A stretch of DNA of 48,052 nt from positions 68,565 through 116,616 of the forward strand of contig MNCI01008094.1 in assembly GCA_015680685.1 (NCBI GenBank), given 5' to 3'. Below the pieces are notes generated by a model. That model was not told the origin of the DNA. It saw only the letters and a list, made by a program, of their open reading frames with translations, and did no database searches. This stretch comes from Gnetum montanum (taxonomy: Eukaryota > Streptophyta > Gnetopsida > Gnetales > Gnetaceae). Below are positions 11,830 through 23,793 of this stretch, one piece after another (the stretch's first letter is position 1; each line of letters begins with the position of its first letter). The position numbers and the translations under genes are program-made.

Positions 11830-13145
11830 TATGACCATGAACCTCTCAGTATATCATTCCAACCTCTGATGTTTTCAATCACTACACACACCTTCAAAAC
11901 TTCATGGACAACTTCTTTAACTTCAAGTATGATTGAGGGATCTACTTCTCACCAAAATCAATTAATGTTTTATGATATTATGAATTGGTATTAAAACTTT
12001 CTTCAAATAAATTATTTCTTGATTATTTCAAAACCAAAATTATTAATGTTTCGTAACTATATATTGTCCTACCTTGAGTCATCTTTAGGAGGTAACTAAA
12101 CTATTATTTAAGGACAACAAATGTGATAAATATCTTAACAATGATGAGAAATACCTCATGTTTGTCCATGAATTCCATGATAAGAAATGTAGATATGACA
12201 TTCCCATAAGAGGATCATTCCAAGATATCGAATAATGTTGTATCCTTGTTGGTTACCTTGAGGTCATGAGAGGGAGATACAAATATTTTCTTGCCACCTA
12301 AAGAATAAGAAATTGATGAAAATATTTTGACATATCATATTAGTGAAACTGTTAACATTCTTACAACACGAATTATTAACTATTTGTTTACTAAAGACAT
12401 TCAAGTATCTACAAGGATGGGTACCGAAGTCAAAGGAAGCATGACAACAAAACAACATGAAGTTGGTTTAGATACATTACTTCACATAAAGAAAATGGTG
12501 AAGAATTGTTTCACATCCCTGAAGCACTACATTGCAATCTAAGCTAATAGCAACAAATGATAAATTGGTATTGTCTAAGGTCTAGTTGAAGCAAGCTAGG
12601 TTGAATATGCAAAAATTACAAGAAGAAGTAGTCCAACTTCATGTCTAGTTAAATGACCTAATGTGGTTCAAAGCTTCTAATAAGCTTGGCTACTTTCATA
12701 ATAGTGACAACACCTGGTTAGTAATCAAGGAAAAGTGGGTGGAATGAGAGTGGAAACAAGTAATATGGGATGCATCTCAGGCTTAGAAAAAGTCACATGG
12801 ATTAAGCAATACCATCATCATGCAATGGAAAGAGAATAGTGACTTTGCAATAGAGAACTAGAGGTTAGAAAATGTTTCACAAGAAAAGGAAAAAATTAAA
12901 ACAAGCCTAAACCACCTCTAAGAACAAATAATAAAGGTAAATTTGGAGATTAAAAGGTTACCTAAGGAGAATAGAAACTTACCAATGAAGGAGGGCTAAG
13001 CCATTTGTTATAAGTTTATAATTAACATTAATGTCTAGAAAATTTAGACAAATCAAAAAGAGGTGTTTAAGAAATATTTCAAATACTAAGTTGGTCTACT
13101 AAAAGAATCAATGAAAAGTAGATCAAAATAGCCAAGACCAAATTA
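11830..13145 (+). pseudogene. Unrecognised coding remnant with long coiled coil
   Basis: A once-coding plus-strand region broken by frameshifts and TAG codons. The N-terminal part (about 11890-12060) reads FNHYTHLQNFMDNFFNFKYD. The middle (12080-12540) continues as KLLFKDNKCDKYLNNDEKYL and then, one frame over, TYHISETVNILTTRIINYLF and HEVGLDTLLHIKKMVKNCF. From about 12540 to 13145 the frame is rich in L, K, E and Q heptads (for example KLQEEVVQLHVQLNDL and ENQRLENVSQEKEKIKTSL), typical of coiled coil. TAG falls where Gln would fit. I do not recognise the family. It could be a retrotransposon gag or accessory ORF, or a host gene fragment. It abuts the left copia LTR. Confidence 0.5.
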
Positions 13146-13181
13146 AACATAGCACTATAACAATCTATTACTATAACATGG

Positions 13182-13815
13182 ATATGCTTCAAATAAATCT
13201 AATATCACATCAAATCATTGTGTGATGAGGAAGAGATGATCTAATCAATGAGTTCCATTCATTTTGATAAAAATTCAGGATTAAAAAAATCTACCAAATT
13301 ATAGAGTTAATTTCTTCCAAACTACAAGAGGTATTGAACTAAACTTTTAACTACATGTATCCACCTATTCTAGCTTTTTAATAAAACTACATTCACTAAA
13401 AAATGTTGTGAAATGATTGAGATATGATTGAAATAGTGAATATCAAAAATTCTAACTATTCAACTTCCAAGATTATGTAAATAATGATGAATGATGTTGA
13501 TGAATGTTGATGAATTGATGCATTGATAATGAAATAATAAAATTCCTGCAAAAATTATATTGATGATTCCATTATAAAAATTTCCAAAAGATACCTTAGA
13601 TATATATATGTGACAAGTAAGGCAAACTTTACTAAAAATAATGTAATATAGTCCCAATGATAAGAAAAACCTTAAAATTTAAATATATATGGATTAGGGT
13701 CAAAATAACATTACAACTATCCATTAATCTGGATATTTCCTATGTTTTATTAAAATAAAATCCTATTATATAATAAAAATAAAAAATTATTATGTTCTAA
13801 TGTGAAAAATTAACA
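13182..13815 (-). repeat. 3' LTR of the copia element (left copy)
   Basis: Extensive similarity to 17481-17981, for example ATAAATCTAATATCACAT and AAGATTATGTAAATAATGATG in both. On the minus strand it would start TGTTAATTTTTCACAT at 13815, preceded by the purine run AAGGAGGAAT (13825-13816), a candidate polypurine tract. Its left end lacks about 270 bp that the right LTR has between 17212 and 17480, so it is truncated or its edge has diverged. Confidence 0.75.
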
Positions 13816-13829
13816 ATTCCTCCTTAAAG

Positions 13830-14330
13830 TAGAAGGTAATCTTCTTTCTTCATATTTGGTTTCTCCTTTCTTTTTCATGATCTGAATTCCTATAGATTTA
13901 TTAAGGTACTTAATCCTATGAGACAAAATATTTTTCATTAGTAAGTTAGCAAGTTTCTCTTTTGAACTAATGTGAATGGGTTTGATGGTTCCTTCTTTCA
14001 CATCTTGCTTGATGAAATAGTATTTGATGTCACTATGTTTAGATTTTTTTTATGTACATAGTCTTAGGATAGCTAAATTGCTTTTGTATTATCATAATAC
14101 AAATTTATAAGAAGATCAACTTTGGATCCTAAGTATGAGAGAAGTTTACTTAGTCTGAGTATGTGTTGGAGGCATTCAAGCATGGTAATAAATTATGCTT
14201 CATAAGTGAATAAGCTAACAAATAAGTATTTCTTTGATTTCTATTATATTGGATTTTTTTCATACATAATAAGAGCTCCTAATGTGGATTTTTTTTCATC
14301 ATTAGTTCTTGCCCAATTAACATCTGAATA
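13830..14330 (-). pseudogene. pol: Copia pol remnant: RNase H C-terminus
   Basis: On the minus strand: NLYYDNTKAI (RNase H Asp block), a SDIKYYFIKQDVKEGTI-like block and IHISSKEKLANLLMKNIL, which match the copia RNase H ending (D-x-K-YHFIREKV / IPTEEQLADILTK). This is the last domain of copia Pol, and its end lies just before the 3' LTR. Frameshifts and stops are present. Confidence 0.8.
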
Positions 14331-14559
14331 TGCATGAAGCTTATTATCTCCTTTACTAAATTACATTTGAAAGTAGCAAGTTTTTTTTTTTACATAGTTT
14401 AGGAGATGCACAAGTACTTGGATCTGATATTGTCTTTTCTCTTCCATGAATTTGAATGAATATGATGTTATATATTCTAAATCTAGTCTTGTGTGTCTTA
14501 CCAACCAAATACATGGTTGCATCTATGAGAGGAGTCTTATTTTTTCTAGTTAACTTTAA

Positions 14560-15345
14560 ACTATATTGTAAAGGATTGCTAACTAACTATTCATTCCTTA
14601 GATTGAAATTTTCAATGATGAAATTTACATATTTGGTTTGATGAATCTTCATTTAGTTCTTCTCTTAGTTCACTTAAAGTCCTAGGAAGTATTTAAGCTC
14701 TCCAAGGTTCTTCATTTTGAATTTAGTTTTTATGTCATTCTTGAAATTTTCTGCTAGCCTTATATTAGTGATAATAAAAATAATGTCATCTACATGTAGT
14801 GATATGATGATGAATATTGTCTTCCTTCTTTAAATATAGTATTCATTCAATTATGAAATTTTGATAATTCTTTCCAATGAGATGGTCATTAATTCTTTAT
14901 AACCATGCCCTAGGTACTTGCTTTAGGTCACATCGAGCTCTGTTGAGCTTGCACACTTTGTTATCTTTTCCCGTGATAACATAACCTTTTGGTTGGTAGA
15001 TGCATAATTCTTCTTTGATGTATTTGTTTAGAAATGTTGAGTTGATATCTATTTGTTAAACCTCTAGATCTTTATGTACTACTATGAAGAAAATTAGCTT
15101 GATGATTTCAAGTCTAGCCACTAGTGTAAAGATTTCTTCAAAGTTAATGTGTTTCTTTTGTTTGAAACCTCTTTCCATAATTCTTTCTTTGTATGTTCTA
15201 ACTTCTTATTTTTCATTGTACTTTGTTATATACAACTAGTTGTAATTAATAACCTTTTTATCTTTTGGTTTATCTACTAATTCCCATATGTCATTTCTTA
15301 GGATGGCATTATACTCATTATCCATGGCTTCTTTCTAGACTTTTA
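14560..15345 (-). pseudogene. pol: Copia pol remnant: reverse transcriptase (RVT_2)
   Basis: In order on the minus strand: MDNEYNAILRNDIWELVDKP (start of the copia RT domain), a KHINFEEIFTLVARLEIIK block, QIDINSTFLNKYIKEELCIYQ, QPKGYVITGKDNKVCKLNRA and DLKQVPRAW. The active site appears as LHVDDIIF (usual YVDD, Tyr to His). This order and these motifs are diagnostic of Ty1/copia RT. It is broken by several stops and frameshifts. Confidence 0.85.
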
Positions 15346-15389
15346 TTTTCATGGCTTCATCCTTTTACTTGAAATTATAAGTCCAAGTG

Positions 15390-15700
15390 TATGTTGAGTA
15401 GTCATTGACTATGACTATGAAATAATTTTTTTCTCTTTTTGAAACAATGGCCATTAGCCCAATAAGATCCATATGTTGAAGATCAAATGATTTTTTCTTT
15501 TTTATCATGTAAGAGTTGTGAGGAGAATTGATTTGCTTTTCTTGTATGGAAGTCTTATATTTATCTTGAGGAATATCTAAAATATTTATTCCTATAGCTT
15601 TTTCCTAGCTGATCATTCTTACAATTTTGTAATAGGAGGTGTGACCAAGCATTTCATGCCAAAGTCAACACTTTCTAAAATTCTCATTCTTCTTTTCCTT
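15390..15700 (-). pseudogene. pol: Copia pol remnant: GAG-pre-integrase and start of integrase
   Basis: LWHEMLGHTSYYKIV (the LWHxRLGH zinc-binding block) is followed by LQHMDLIGLM, the first catalytic Asp of integrase, and VIVNDYSTYTW. The zinc-finger cysteines are not preserved. About 30 residues past this point the reading runs directly into the RT domain, so the part of the core with the second Asp and the Glu is missing. Confidence 0.75.
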
Positions 15701-16319
15701 GACTTCATCTTTTTTTTGAGATTTGATTAGCTTTTGTTGTGAGGACATGCTTTTCTTGAGTAGTATGACTGCTTATTATGTCTCCTTTTTCATTGAGATA
15801 GTCACATTCAAGTTAATATATTTTAGTATTTATTTTAATGATTTCTTCACCATTAGGTTTATTAATAATGTAGAAATACTATTTTCTCCATTAGAGACTT
15901 TTTCAACAAAGATGAAAGTTTTAGAAATATTAGTAACATAATAAACATTGGAAATGGTGACTTTTTTCTATTATTTAATTTAACTACATAATCTCTTATT
16001 CCTTTTATAACTAAGTATTTTCCATGTCTAATTTTGATGTTGCTAAAATTTTTGTTTGTTTTGAAATTTAGAAGATAATTTTTATAGGGTACTATGTGAT
16101 TGTAGCATTCATTGTCTATAATTCAAGAATCTTCCTTTATTTCTTTAATTGAATTAAAGGCTACATAATTACCTAGCTCTTGATTATCCTTTTGAGATGA
16201 TGGAGTATTTTGTTATGTTTGTGAAGTTTTTTCATGTATTATTTCAAAACCAATTCTTGTCCATGTATTATTTCAAAACTAATTTTGATCTAGCATTGGT
16301 TGATGATATAACATTTTCT

Positions 16320-17196
16320 TTTGCAGAAGTTACAATATGGTATTGAGTCTTGATCATGTGTTTTTTTTTTTTCAAATTGATTCTATTCTATCTCTTTCTT
16401 TAGCTGAACCTCTTCCTCTTTCCCTTATATTTTGACCACCATTTTCTTTTTAAGTTGTTTCTTGATGTCTATTATGATAATTGAGTCCTCATTTTCCTCT
16501 GAATCTTCCTTGCCTATTTCTTCATCTTTGGTTAGTTATATATACTTGACCATCTTCACTAGAATATTTTTTATTTTTCATAATTTATAGGGTTTTGACC
16601 TAAGCAACTAATTCATTAATACTAAGCATGTTGAAGTCCTTTGAAAGAGTAATATTTTCCATCATGTTTTAAAATCTTCGATCTATGTAAAGAGCTTGAA
16701 AAACTTTCTAAATCTTTTGCCTCTTGGTATATCCATAGCCATATTCATCTATATTTTTCTTAATCCATCATAAATTATAATAAAGAAGTCTATGATACTT
16801 TCATTTGTTTGAATTTCTAGGATATCAAATTTTTGTTGCTACAATTATTAATTTTCCAAGATTCCCTTGTATTCTAATTGAAGATTATCCCATACTTTCT
16901 TTGGATAGAGTATAAAGACTATATATGCTAGAAATAACTTATGAGACATTATCCAATAGCATCATGAAAGCCAAATTGTTATTCGTATTCTTTGTTTCAT
17001 ATTCTTTGATTTGTAATTTTGCAAAATCTTCAAAATCATAAATGAATTTATAAATTATTTTAGCTATTTCCCAATAGTCATTATGTTCAAGAAGGTCTTT
17101 AATCATCCTTATCCATAGGCTAAATTCCTAGGAGTCATCGAAGATGATAGAGCATCTACCTATATCTTTTATCCTCATTTTTTAGATGAACATGGT
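16320..17196 (-). pseudogene. gag: Copia gag remnant with zinc knuckle
   Basis: The minus frame near 17150-16950 gives RMIKDLLEHNDYWEI and QIKEYETKNTNNNLAFMML, comparable to the copia Gag pattern W-x-RM-x-L...DLWE. A CCHC-type knuckle is visible near 16330 as CNFCKRKCYIINQC, that is CX2CX4(Y for H)X4C. The His to Tyr change fits CAT to TAT deamination. Gag would form the particle and bind the RNA. It starts close to the primer site. Confidence 0.65.
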
Positions 17197-17208
17197 GCTC
17201 TCATACCA
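17197..17208 (-). other. Primer-binding site of the copia element
   Basis: The minus strand reads TGGTATGAGAGC, one mismatch from the initiator tRNA-Met primer site TGGTATCAGAGC common in plant copia elements. It lies immediately inside the right (5') LTR and upstream of gag. Confidence 0.7.
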
Positions 17209-17211
17209 AGC

Positions 17212-17981
17212 AAAAAAAATTTAAGTAATAAAAAAATTGCTCATTTATCATAACTTCACTAATAATTAGTTAATAAAATTTATATTTTTGGAAAGCCCAT
17301 GAAGCACCTAAAATTTTCAAAAAGGAAGTACTACAAAAGATATCTAAAAGTTAAGATTATTTTATATTCTTTCCAATCTATCAAAAATCACATTAATTTT
17401 GGTAACGCAATTTTGGGAATGGTAACTCAAATTTTGTTTATTTTTTTATAATAAAAATTTAACGAAAAATTTTAACAAATATTAGCTTTCCAATAAATCT
17501 AATATCACATCCAATCATTGTGCGATGAGGGAGAGATGATCTAATGATTGACCATCATTCATTCTTGTAAAAATTTAGGACTCAAAAAATCTACCAAATT
17601 ATATAGTTAATTTCTGTCCAACTACAATAGATATTGAATTGAAATTTTAGTTACATGTAGCCACATGTTCTATATTTCTAATAAATTTATAATCAATAAA
17701 AACTATTGTGAAATAACTAAGATATAATGAAAGTAGTGAATGTCTCTAATTCTAATTATTCAACTTTTAAGATTATGTAAATAATGATGAATGATGTTGA
17801 TGAATTGATGATCAAATAGTCAAATTATTGCTACAATCGTATTGATGATTCCATTATATAAATTTTTAATAAATTCCTTGGATATATATATGTGACATGT
17901 GGGACAAAGTTTCCTAAGGCCAAAATAATATCACAACTACCAATCAATCTAAAAATTTCCTATAGTTTATTAATATAAACT
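17212..17981 (-). repeat. 5' LTR of the copia element, left part
   Basis: 17481-17981 matches the left LTR and 17212-17480 is extra sequence up to the primer site. The copy breaks at 17981 where the nested element enters. The remainder starts at 24734. Confidence 0.7.
17977..17981. other. Target-site duplication (left), AAACT
   Basis: AAACT directly precedes the TGATGAGT end of the nested element and is repeated exactly at 24734-24738. Confidence 0.9.
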
Positions 17982-18704
17982 TGATGAGTGGTAAGCTACC
18001 CCTACACTCAACCATACGAATACAAGTGTTACACACGCGATCTAATTGAACTCCATAGATGGACTAGTTGTGGCATCTAGACAGTTAGCCTTAGGTTGTA
18101 GTTCATTGTCTTCCCACCTGGACTAGTATTAGCTTTGCACGTACGGTTTAGTCCAGAGTGAGGTGTATGATGGGTTTCTAATCTAACACTACTCCTGAAG
18201 GCAATGGAAAGTAATATTCACTCATCTAGAAGAGAAAGGGTGAGAGAATCTAATCTAGCCTAAGTGCGATGAGCATCCGTTCCTTGATTATCTGTACACA
18301 TCTTGGACTTTGTGTACGACTACCACTGGGATTACCAAGTGCAGATCCTAGGTACACTATTGGGTTACCAAGTAGTCACACTTAAATGCTCGTAATCAAG
18401 TCGTACTCATTACGCGTTTTAACATGAGATAAGGGTGAGAAGAAATTAACTAGGAAAGTAGTAAATAAAAATTAATTAAATAATTAAGCTAAGTGAATGC
18501 TGCAATGATGAAGTAATCTCGATCTTTATTTCTGGTCATGTGCGTGTCCAAGTACGTCACACTCGAATAAAGGATGTCGTACAATTACAATCACCACACT
18601 ATGGGCATACATTGGGGAATAATTCAAACTCTAAGAAGGAAAAACTACAAGAGTTTCAGTAAGGAACTAAGAACTAACTACCTAGAGCAAGGAAATCTAC
18701 CTCT

Positions 18705-18712
18705 TATTTATA
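18705..18712 (-). promoter_or_regulatory. LTR TATA box (TATAAATA)
   Basis: The minus strand reads CTCTATAAATAAGAGG, conserved at 24539-24546 in the other LTR. It follows the GATATC array, so it probably separates U3 from R. Confidence 0.75.
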
Positions 18713-18724
18713 GAGATTGAGGCA

Positions 18725-18835
18725 GGCTATGATATCATGTCTGCTATGATATCGTAGATGTGATATCACGTATGCGATATCGTGGATGCGTTGTCATGGG
18801 TGCGTTATCATGGGTGCGATATCGTGGCTGTCAGC
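18725..18835. repeat. GATATC palindrome array in U3 (3' LTR)
   Basis: Seven or so units of about 16 bp (TGCGATATCGTGGGTG-like), several with the self-complementary core CGATATCG. It lies upstream of the TATA box on the minus strand. Confidence 0.8.
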
Positions 18836-18852
18836 AAATTCATGACTCATCA

Positions 18853-18861
18853 TACCCCCAT
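18853..18861 (-). other. Polypurine tract of the TR-GAG element
   Basis: The minus strand reads ATGGGGGTA directly before the TGATGAGT start of the 3' LTR, the expected primer for plus-strand DNA synthesis. Confidence 0.8.
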
Positions 18862-18939
18862 GACTAAATGAAAACTTGTTCTCGAGTTATAGTGATTACA
18901 TAGTGGATAGGTATGGGATTATTAGAGGGGAAAATGGGA

Positions 18940-19781
18940 TTATGCCGCAATGTGGAATGAAAAAAAAATGAAGACACAACCCAAGGAATGTTTTGCATCT
19001 ACAGAAATAGGTGAAACTCATGTAGTTCCAGATGATGGTGGCAACTCCATGGGTTTCTTTCCCTTTTCTTGTGTTCCAAGTCTTGGAATTTGATGGCGTC
19101 AAAGTATGGCCTAGAGTTTCTCCTCTTGTAAGGCCTTGAGTGCCCTGGCGTGTGCGTAATTTTGCGCTTGTGCCATAGAGGCATCCTAGTCAGCCTTCTC
19201 TTTTTCTTTCACCACCTTTTTATTCTCTGTCAACAGTTAAGTTTCTCAGTTTTGAAGGTGTCCAGCTAGTTCTGAGCAACTTTTGGCCCTATATTCGGAA
19301 GGTTTAATACTTCCGAAATGGATTGAACAAAGAAGTCAGTAATCACACCACAATTGTTAACTGTGGTGCCTTCTTCTTTATTGTGTCAAAATTGGTATGT
19401 TTCCCCTAAGTACCAGGCACCGCTTTTAGAGAGGGTAGGCCATAATTGGGATCCTTTGAGGTGATCCCTAATAGCCTCTAAAGTAAATTCTACGAAAGGT
19501 CCAAACTTTAATTCCATGATCACTACAGTGAATATGGACCTTTCATGGATGGTTTGAACACAATCCTAGGTCAGCGTGAAATATCGTCCCTATTTAGATG
19601 CTGCTGCAACTCCTCCTTTTGCCTAGCTTGATTTTACAGCAGCAGGGTCTTCTTGATGGATACTAAATGATTTTTCTTCCTGCTCTGCATGTTGTTTGGC
19701 AGCAAATTTTCCTTCACCTCTCCTAGGTTGTTTGATCACACCTTGAGCAAGACCTTCCTGTTGTCCATGTTTCGGGGTCAT
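18940..19781 (-). pseudogene. Second ORF of the TR-GAG element, unknown function
   Basis: From ATG at 19781 one frame stays coding-like for 184 codons to TGA 19230, interrupted only by four TAG and one TGA codon. It opens MTPKHGQQEGLAQGV with a charged, Q/E/K-rich N-terminus. A more hydrophobic middle follows (VVIMELKFGPFVEFTLEAI, then GAWYLGETYQF and FFVQSISEVLNLPNIGP). After a frameshift the coding character resumes at about 19190 with a helical block (MAQAQNYAHARALKALQEE) and ends at TAA 18940. It is not RT, protease or integrase. I do not recognise the family. It sits between gag and the polypurine tract, in gag orientation. Confidence 0.6.
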
Positions 19782-19789
19782 TTGCAATC

Positions 19790-21660
19790 ACACGGGACCA
19801 ATCGTTAGTAAATTTCTTACCAAAGTTAGGTTATACCTTACTGCTTACCTTAATAGATTTACTTTATTTTCATGTGATGTTAATTATTGGAAGAACATGT
19901 CCCCGAAAGATTATAATGTTGAGTCCTCTTTGCTTGGGTGGTTTCCAAATTTAATTTTTTGGTATAGCTAAAGGGATGAAATTTTTTTTGACAAATTCTA
20001 TTCTTAATTTTACAACTAATTACCCTTAAATATGTCCTTTGGGCAATGATGAATTTCAAAAAATTTCAAAAAATTTCTGCGCTATTCAGCATGTGCCCCC
20101 ACAACTAAGTTGAACACTCTGAGTTCAAGTAGGTTCAGATGGAATGAAAATCAGAGTACCAACGAGCAAGATATAAGTATAAAAGCAAGGGTCTCACAAT
20201 CACAAGTCGTAGAGAAAAAATTTGAAAAAAATCCCTCATGTGAATAGTGGAAAATGATGGTAAGTGTTGTGGGGGGGGTCACATATATATATTTTCATCA
20301 AAGTTAGGGCACTTAGAGAATGTACTAAATTTTTAATATATATATATTTGCAATTAAAAAATGTAAACTAAGGACATCTAGATGATTGTTAAAGGGTCCC
20401 AGGATAATTCAACTAGTTCTGAAGGCATAAAAATTATGATGGTGTGGAATTTATGAATAAGGACCTTAGATGGTAGAGAAAAAGGCTATGTGATGGTTCA
20501 TAGGAATGTTGAATCGAAGGGATAGTAATAATGGAAAGAATATCATGAACAATACACTGAGGGTAATAAATGGTGTGTGTGAGCTGTGTCATAGTGAAAA
20601 TTACAAAAGATTACACAAGTGAGTCCTCCCCAAAGTAGGTTCCAACCTATAATGCCCTTGTGTAACCACACTTAAAATGTCTATGGGCACTAGAAGGGTT
20701 AAATGTAATCCGTACAGATTCCAAAAAACACACACATGTAAATATCACCGGAATGAGGTAACAATTCTATGTTACACACGACACAAGCTACAATTACACG
20801 AATAGTGAGATGGGACGAAGTATAGAAGGGATTGTAGAGATTGGGACATGAGGTAACTGACCCAAGGCACAGTGAATCCTTTGTGCAAAGCATGATTAAT
20901 GTGTCATTTAACCCATCATTCCAAGATCAGGACCAAGTCCATTCCTCTAATCAGTGACATCGCATTGTTTCATCCCATGATGAACAACTATGAGAGTACC
21001 ATAACAAAAAGGCATACGATCACCTGGAATTTTTTCAAGGGAGGAGTGATTTTTGTTCTATGGTACTTCCTTTTTCTTCATTTTTTTCTCTCTTCTCTTT
21101 TTTTTTCTTTTGAATACTGAATCCAGAGAAGTCGCCAACCTTCAGGAATGGGTGCATGTCTTTCCAGTGGGACCCGCTAGAACAGCATTGGATTTTTGAG
21201 TGCCCTTATGATTACTCTTACTCCCATTTTCAATACATCTACAAGGATCTTAGTACAACCACGTTGCATGATAACTCCCATAGAAGTCACCAAAGAGAAT
21301 CCACAAGTCCCCTTGATGTCACACCCTAATTATTCCCTCTTGGTCTATCCTTCTTCATTCTGGGTACAATGAACAATGAATTGATTTTAATTTTTCAAGA
21401 ATTTCAAGAATATCACTGTACCTTCGAACAAAACCTCTTATTTGTAGAGTGGATGAGTGGGTGTAATGGGCTCACTGTCCAAATAATTGATCACTCAAGA
21501 CTCGATAACATAGAACACACGTCAATGAATGAGCCACATGAGTGTTTTATTCATAGATGAGATTACTTATAAAAACATAAAGAGACAAAAAGACAAAAAG
21601 ATAAAACAAGAAATTGAAAAATGAAAAACTGGAAAACAAAAAGTTGTAAAATTAAAGAAA
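19790..21660. other. Interior spacer of the TR-GAG element
   Basis: No coding frame could be supported. There are AT-rich runs (TATATATA near 20285 and 20340) and an A/G-rich stretch at 21575-21660 on the plus strand. Short open frames here have no matches in neighbouring frames or known motifs. Confidence 0.4.
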
Positions 21661-21674
21661 ATGAAAAGTATTTA

Positions 21675-22202
21675 TTAATCCTGCTTGCTATTAGAATGGG
21701 GGATATCACTCATAGCTAAACGGTTGAGGATGGAAAGGATTAATAAATGATGATGGGGATCCTTGCATGTTGGACATATTGGAACTTGGCCATACTTACC
21801 CCATTGGGTTTCACACACCTGATTGTAGTAAGCATAGTGGGACAATTTATATGATGTAGTTCCCAGATAACAAGTTGACCCACTATGATATTTGGGACTG
21901 TTAGATGGTATGCAAGGATCAGGATGATGCCTTCCATGGCCGTGTTCATTGGGCTGTATTGTTGTTGGAGTGTGAGTTGATGGCCCTGATGGAGTTACAT
22001 GAGGTGTTGGGTTCGAAGATAAGGGTGAACCATAGTGTGGGACTTGTGCTGAGTCACAGGATGCAATGTCCTCAGAATTTTGTTGTCCCTTCCTAGGGTC
22101 ATTTCTAAAGAAGGGACGCCTTCGATGTTGCTGAGGTCTTTCACTGCTATTGGAAGTAGTAGCACAAGTAATGTTCGTGGGTTGTTGTTGTGGTGCAGAC
22201 AC
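21675..22202 (-). pseudogene. Gag C-terminal or linker remnant, Pro/His/Gln-rich
   Basis: An open minus frame of 175 codons rich in Pro, Ser, His, Gln and Thr (for example QPTNITCATTSNSSERPQQH). Near its end it has CETQWGKYGQ and CPTCKDPHHH, where a CX2C might be half of a zinc site. It follows Gag by about 460 bp, in which a frame is hard to follow. It is best read as the basic or proline-rich tail of the same Gag polyprotein. No enzyme motif was seen. Confidence 0.45.
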
Positions 22203-22661
22203 CTTAGGAATAGTTGGTGGCGATGTAGAAGGAGGGAAAAAATGAGAATGTTAAAAGTTAGGAAGAGTATAGGGTGCACAAGGTGGTGGTTGTCTTGAAG
22301 GTATGGGCTGATAGTATTGAGGAGAATGGTACTGTGGTGAGATAAAGTGTGTTGGCCTAGTTGGAGAAATAGGATGTTGAACAAGATAAGTATTTGGGTT
22401 CAGATGATACGAAGGGTATCTTTAGTTTAGTGTTGGTCTCCCCCATGACTAGGATTATTGCCACTATGATCGAACACAGTATCTCTATACAAACTCTAGA
22501 TGTAACGTGTTTCTCCAATGCTCATGTAAATGTAACAATATTGGGCATTGGCCCTTGGGGTGATCATATAAGCATTTGTTGCATTAATACATATGATTGG
22601 CAGTTGAGCTCTTATTTTCCTTATCCCTTCTTTCCAATTATCTAATGTTTTGTCCTGCTTC

Positions 22662-23672
22662 TTAGGTTGTCAAAACTCTATCTCCAATATTATCGATATA
22701 TTCTCCACACTTTTGATACGTCCATTCCAACATCTTATTGATCTTTGCCTTAGCTTCTTCTAATGTTTGTTGTATTGGCAAAGATGATGTTTCCACCTTG
22801 AGATTGGTTGATTTCTCCTTTTTATGATCATGGACCTTTGTTAAGTTGAGATTTTGGTCCCGTTGATGTTTTTCAACACTCTCCCATCTAGCCAATTCTC
22901 CTTCTTCTTTTGCTACCCGCTTAATAAGCTCTTGGACTTGATGGGTTCGTAGTTTGTATAGTTGACCTTGGGCATACATTCCTAAGGTCTCTCTTGTTTC
23001 ATTATGTAGCCCATCAATGATATGGTACATTAGCCTTTCCTCAGAGAACTCATGGCCTGGATAGTTGTTTAATAGTGCATAATATCTTTCTAAGGCCATG
23101 TCCAAGGGTTCATGTTGTGCTTGTTTCCACTCTTGGATTTGTTTCCTCAAGGCTAACACTCTTGCGTAGGTTTGATATTGTTCGTTAAAAAGTTCTACCA
23201 TTGTTGACCAATGTCATATTGAATTTGGTTTTAATGATCTATACCATACTTTTTCTTGGTCAACGAGTGCCATAGGGAAGAGCTTGAGTTTTTGCCAATT
23301 GTTATGAATGTTGTTCCATGTGCAGGCATCATAGAAGGCTTGTAAATGTTGATGCAGATCTAAGTCATACACTCCTAAGAAATTAGGGAAGTTGTTTAAA
23401 TCAAGCCTGGGTAGTCGGCTCTCTTTACGATGCCTACAAGGGATTTGAACAACCTCTTGTATTTGCGTTAGGCTTGTAGTGGCCAGTGGGGGTTCATTGT
23501 CATCGGGTAAGTTGTACTTTCATGTGTTGGGATGATGTTGCCTTTGTTTCTGTTTATAGGAAATCCCCACCTCGGATTGCGTACTTCAATCTTCATTGTC
23601 ATCTAATTCATTGGTTCTCCAATGAATTGCCTCACTAGATGTGGCATTATTGTAATCTTGTAGGAGAGGCAT
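22662..23672 (-). pseudogene. gag: Gag of the TR-GAG element
   Basis: One frame runs from ATG 23672 (MPLLQDYNNATSSEAIHW) to TAA 22662, 336 codons, with three internal stops (two TGA, one TAA). The capsid-like region contains RLDLNNFPNFLGVYDLDLH, FYDACTWNNIHNNWQKLKLF, EWKQAQHEPLDMALERYYAL and LMYHIIDGLHNETRETL, the retrotransposon-Gag pattern (W at the core, then Q...E...Y...F...P and the ...I..GL... block). The C-terminus is charged coiled coil. It would form the particle that packages the element RNA. It lies downstream of the primer site, as expected for the first gene. Confidence 0.85.
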
Positions 23673-23793
23673 GGTTATGAGATTGTGTGTGAATTTATAT
23701 GTGACTTTTTAATAATTATTTCTTTTCTAAAAGATATATCATTAATTTCTTTACAGCAACCTTGTATGATATAACTAATTTAGATAACTAGCA

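Larger units (their letters stand above)
17982..18852 (-). repeat. 3' LTR of the TR-GAG element
   Basis: Begins TGATGAGTGG and ends GACTCATCA in plus orientation, with 8-bp inverted ends. It is 47 bp shorter than its partner, mainly because it has fewer units in the GATATC array. Confidence 0.9.

Noticed and set aside
4850-13145. Alternative genetic code with TAG read as Gln
   Set aside because: TAG also replaces Trp (for example GRPW) and other residues, TAA and TGA stops and frameshifts also occur, and less decayed elements here use CAG normally. Deamination of dead copies explains it.
21905-22298. Plus-strand frames opposite the Gag region
   Set aside because: Antisense shadows of the TR-GAG Gag tail without motifs.
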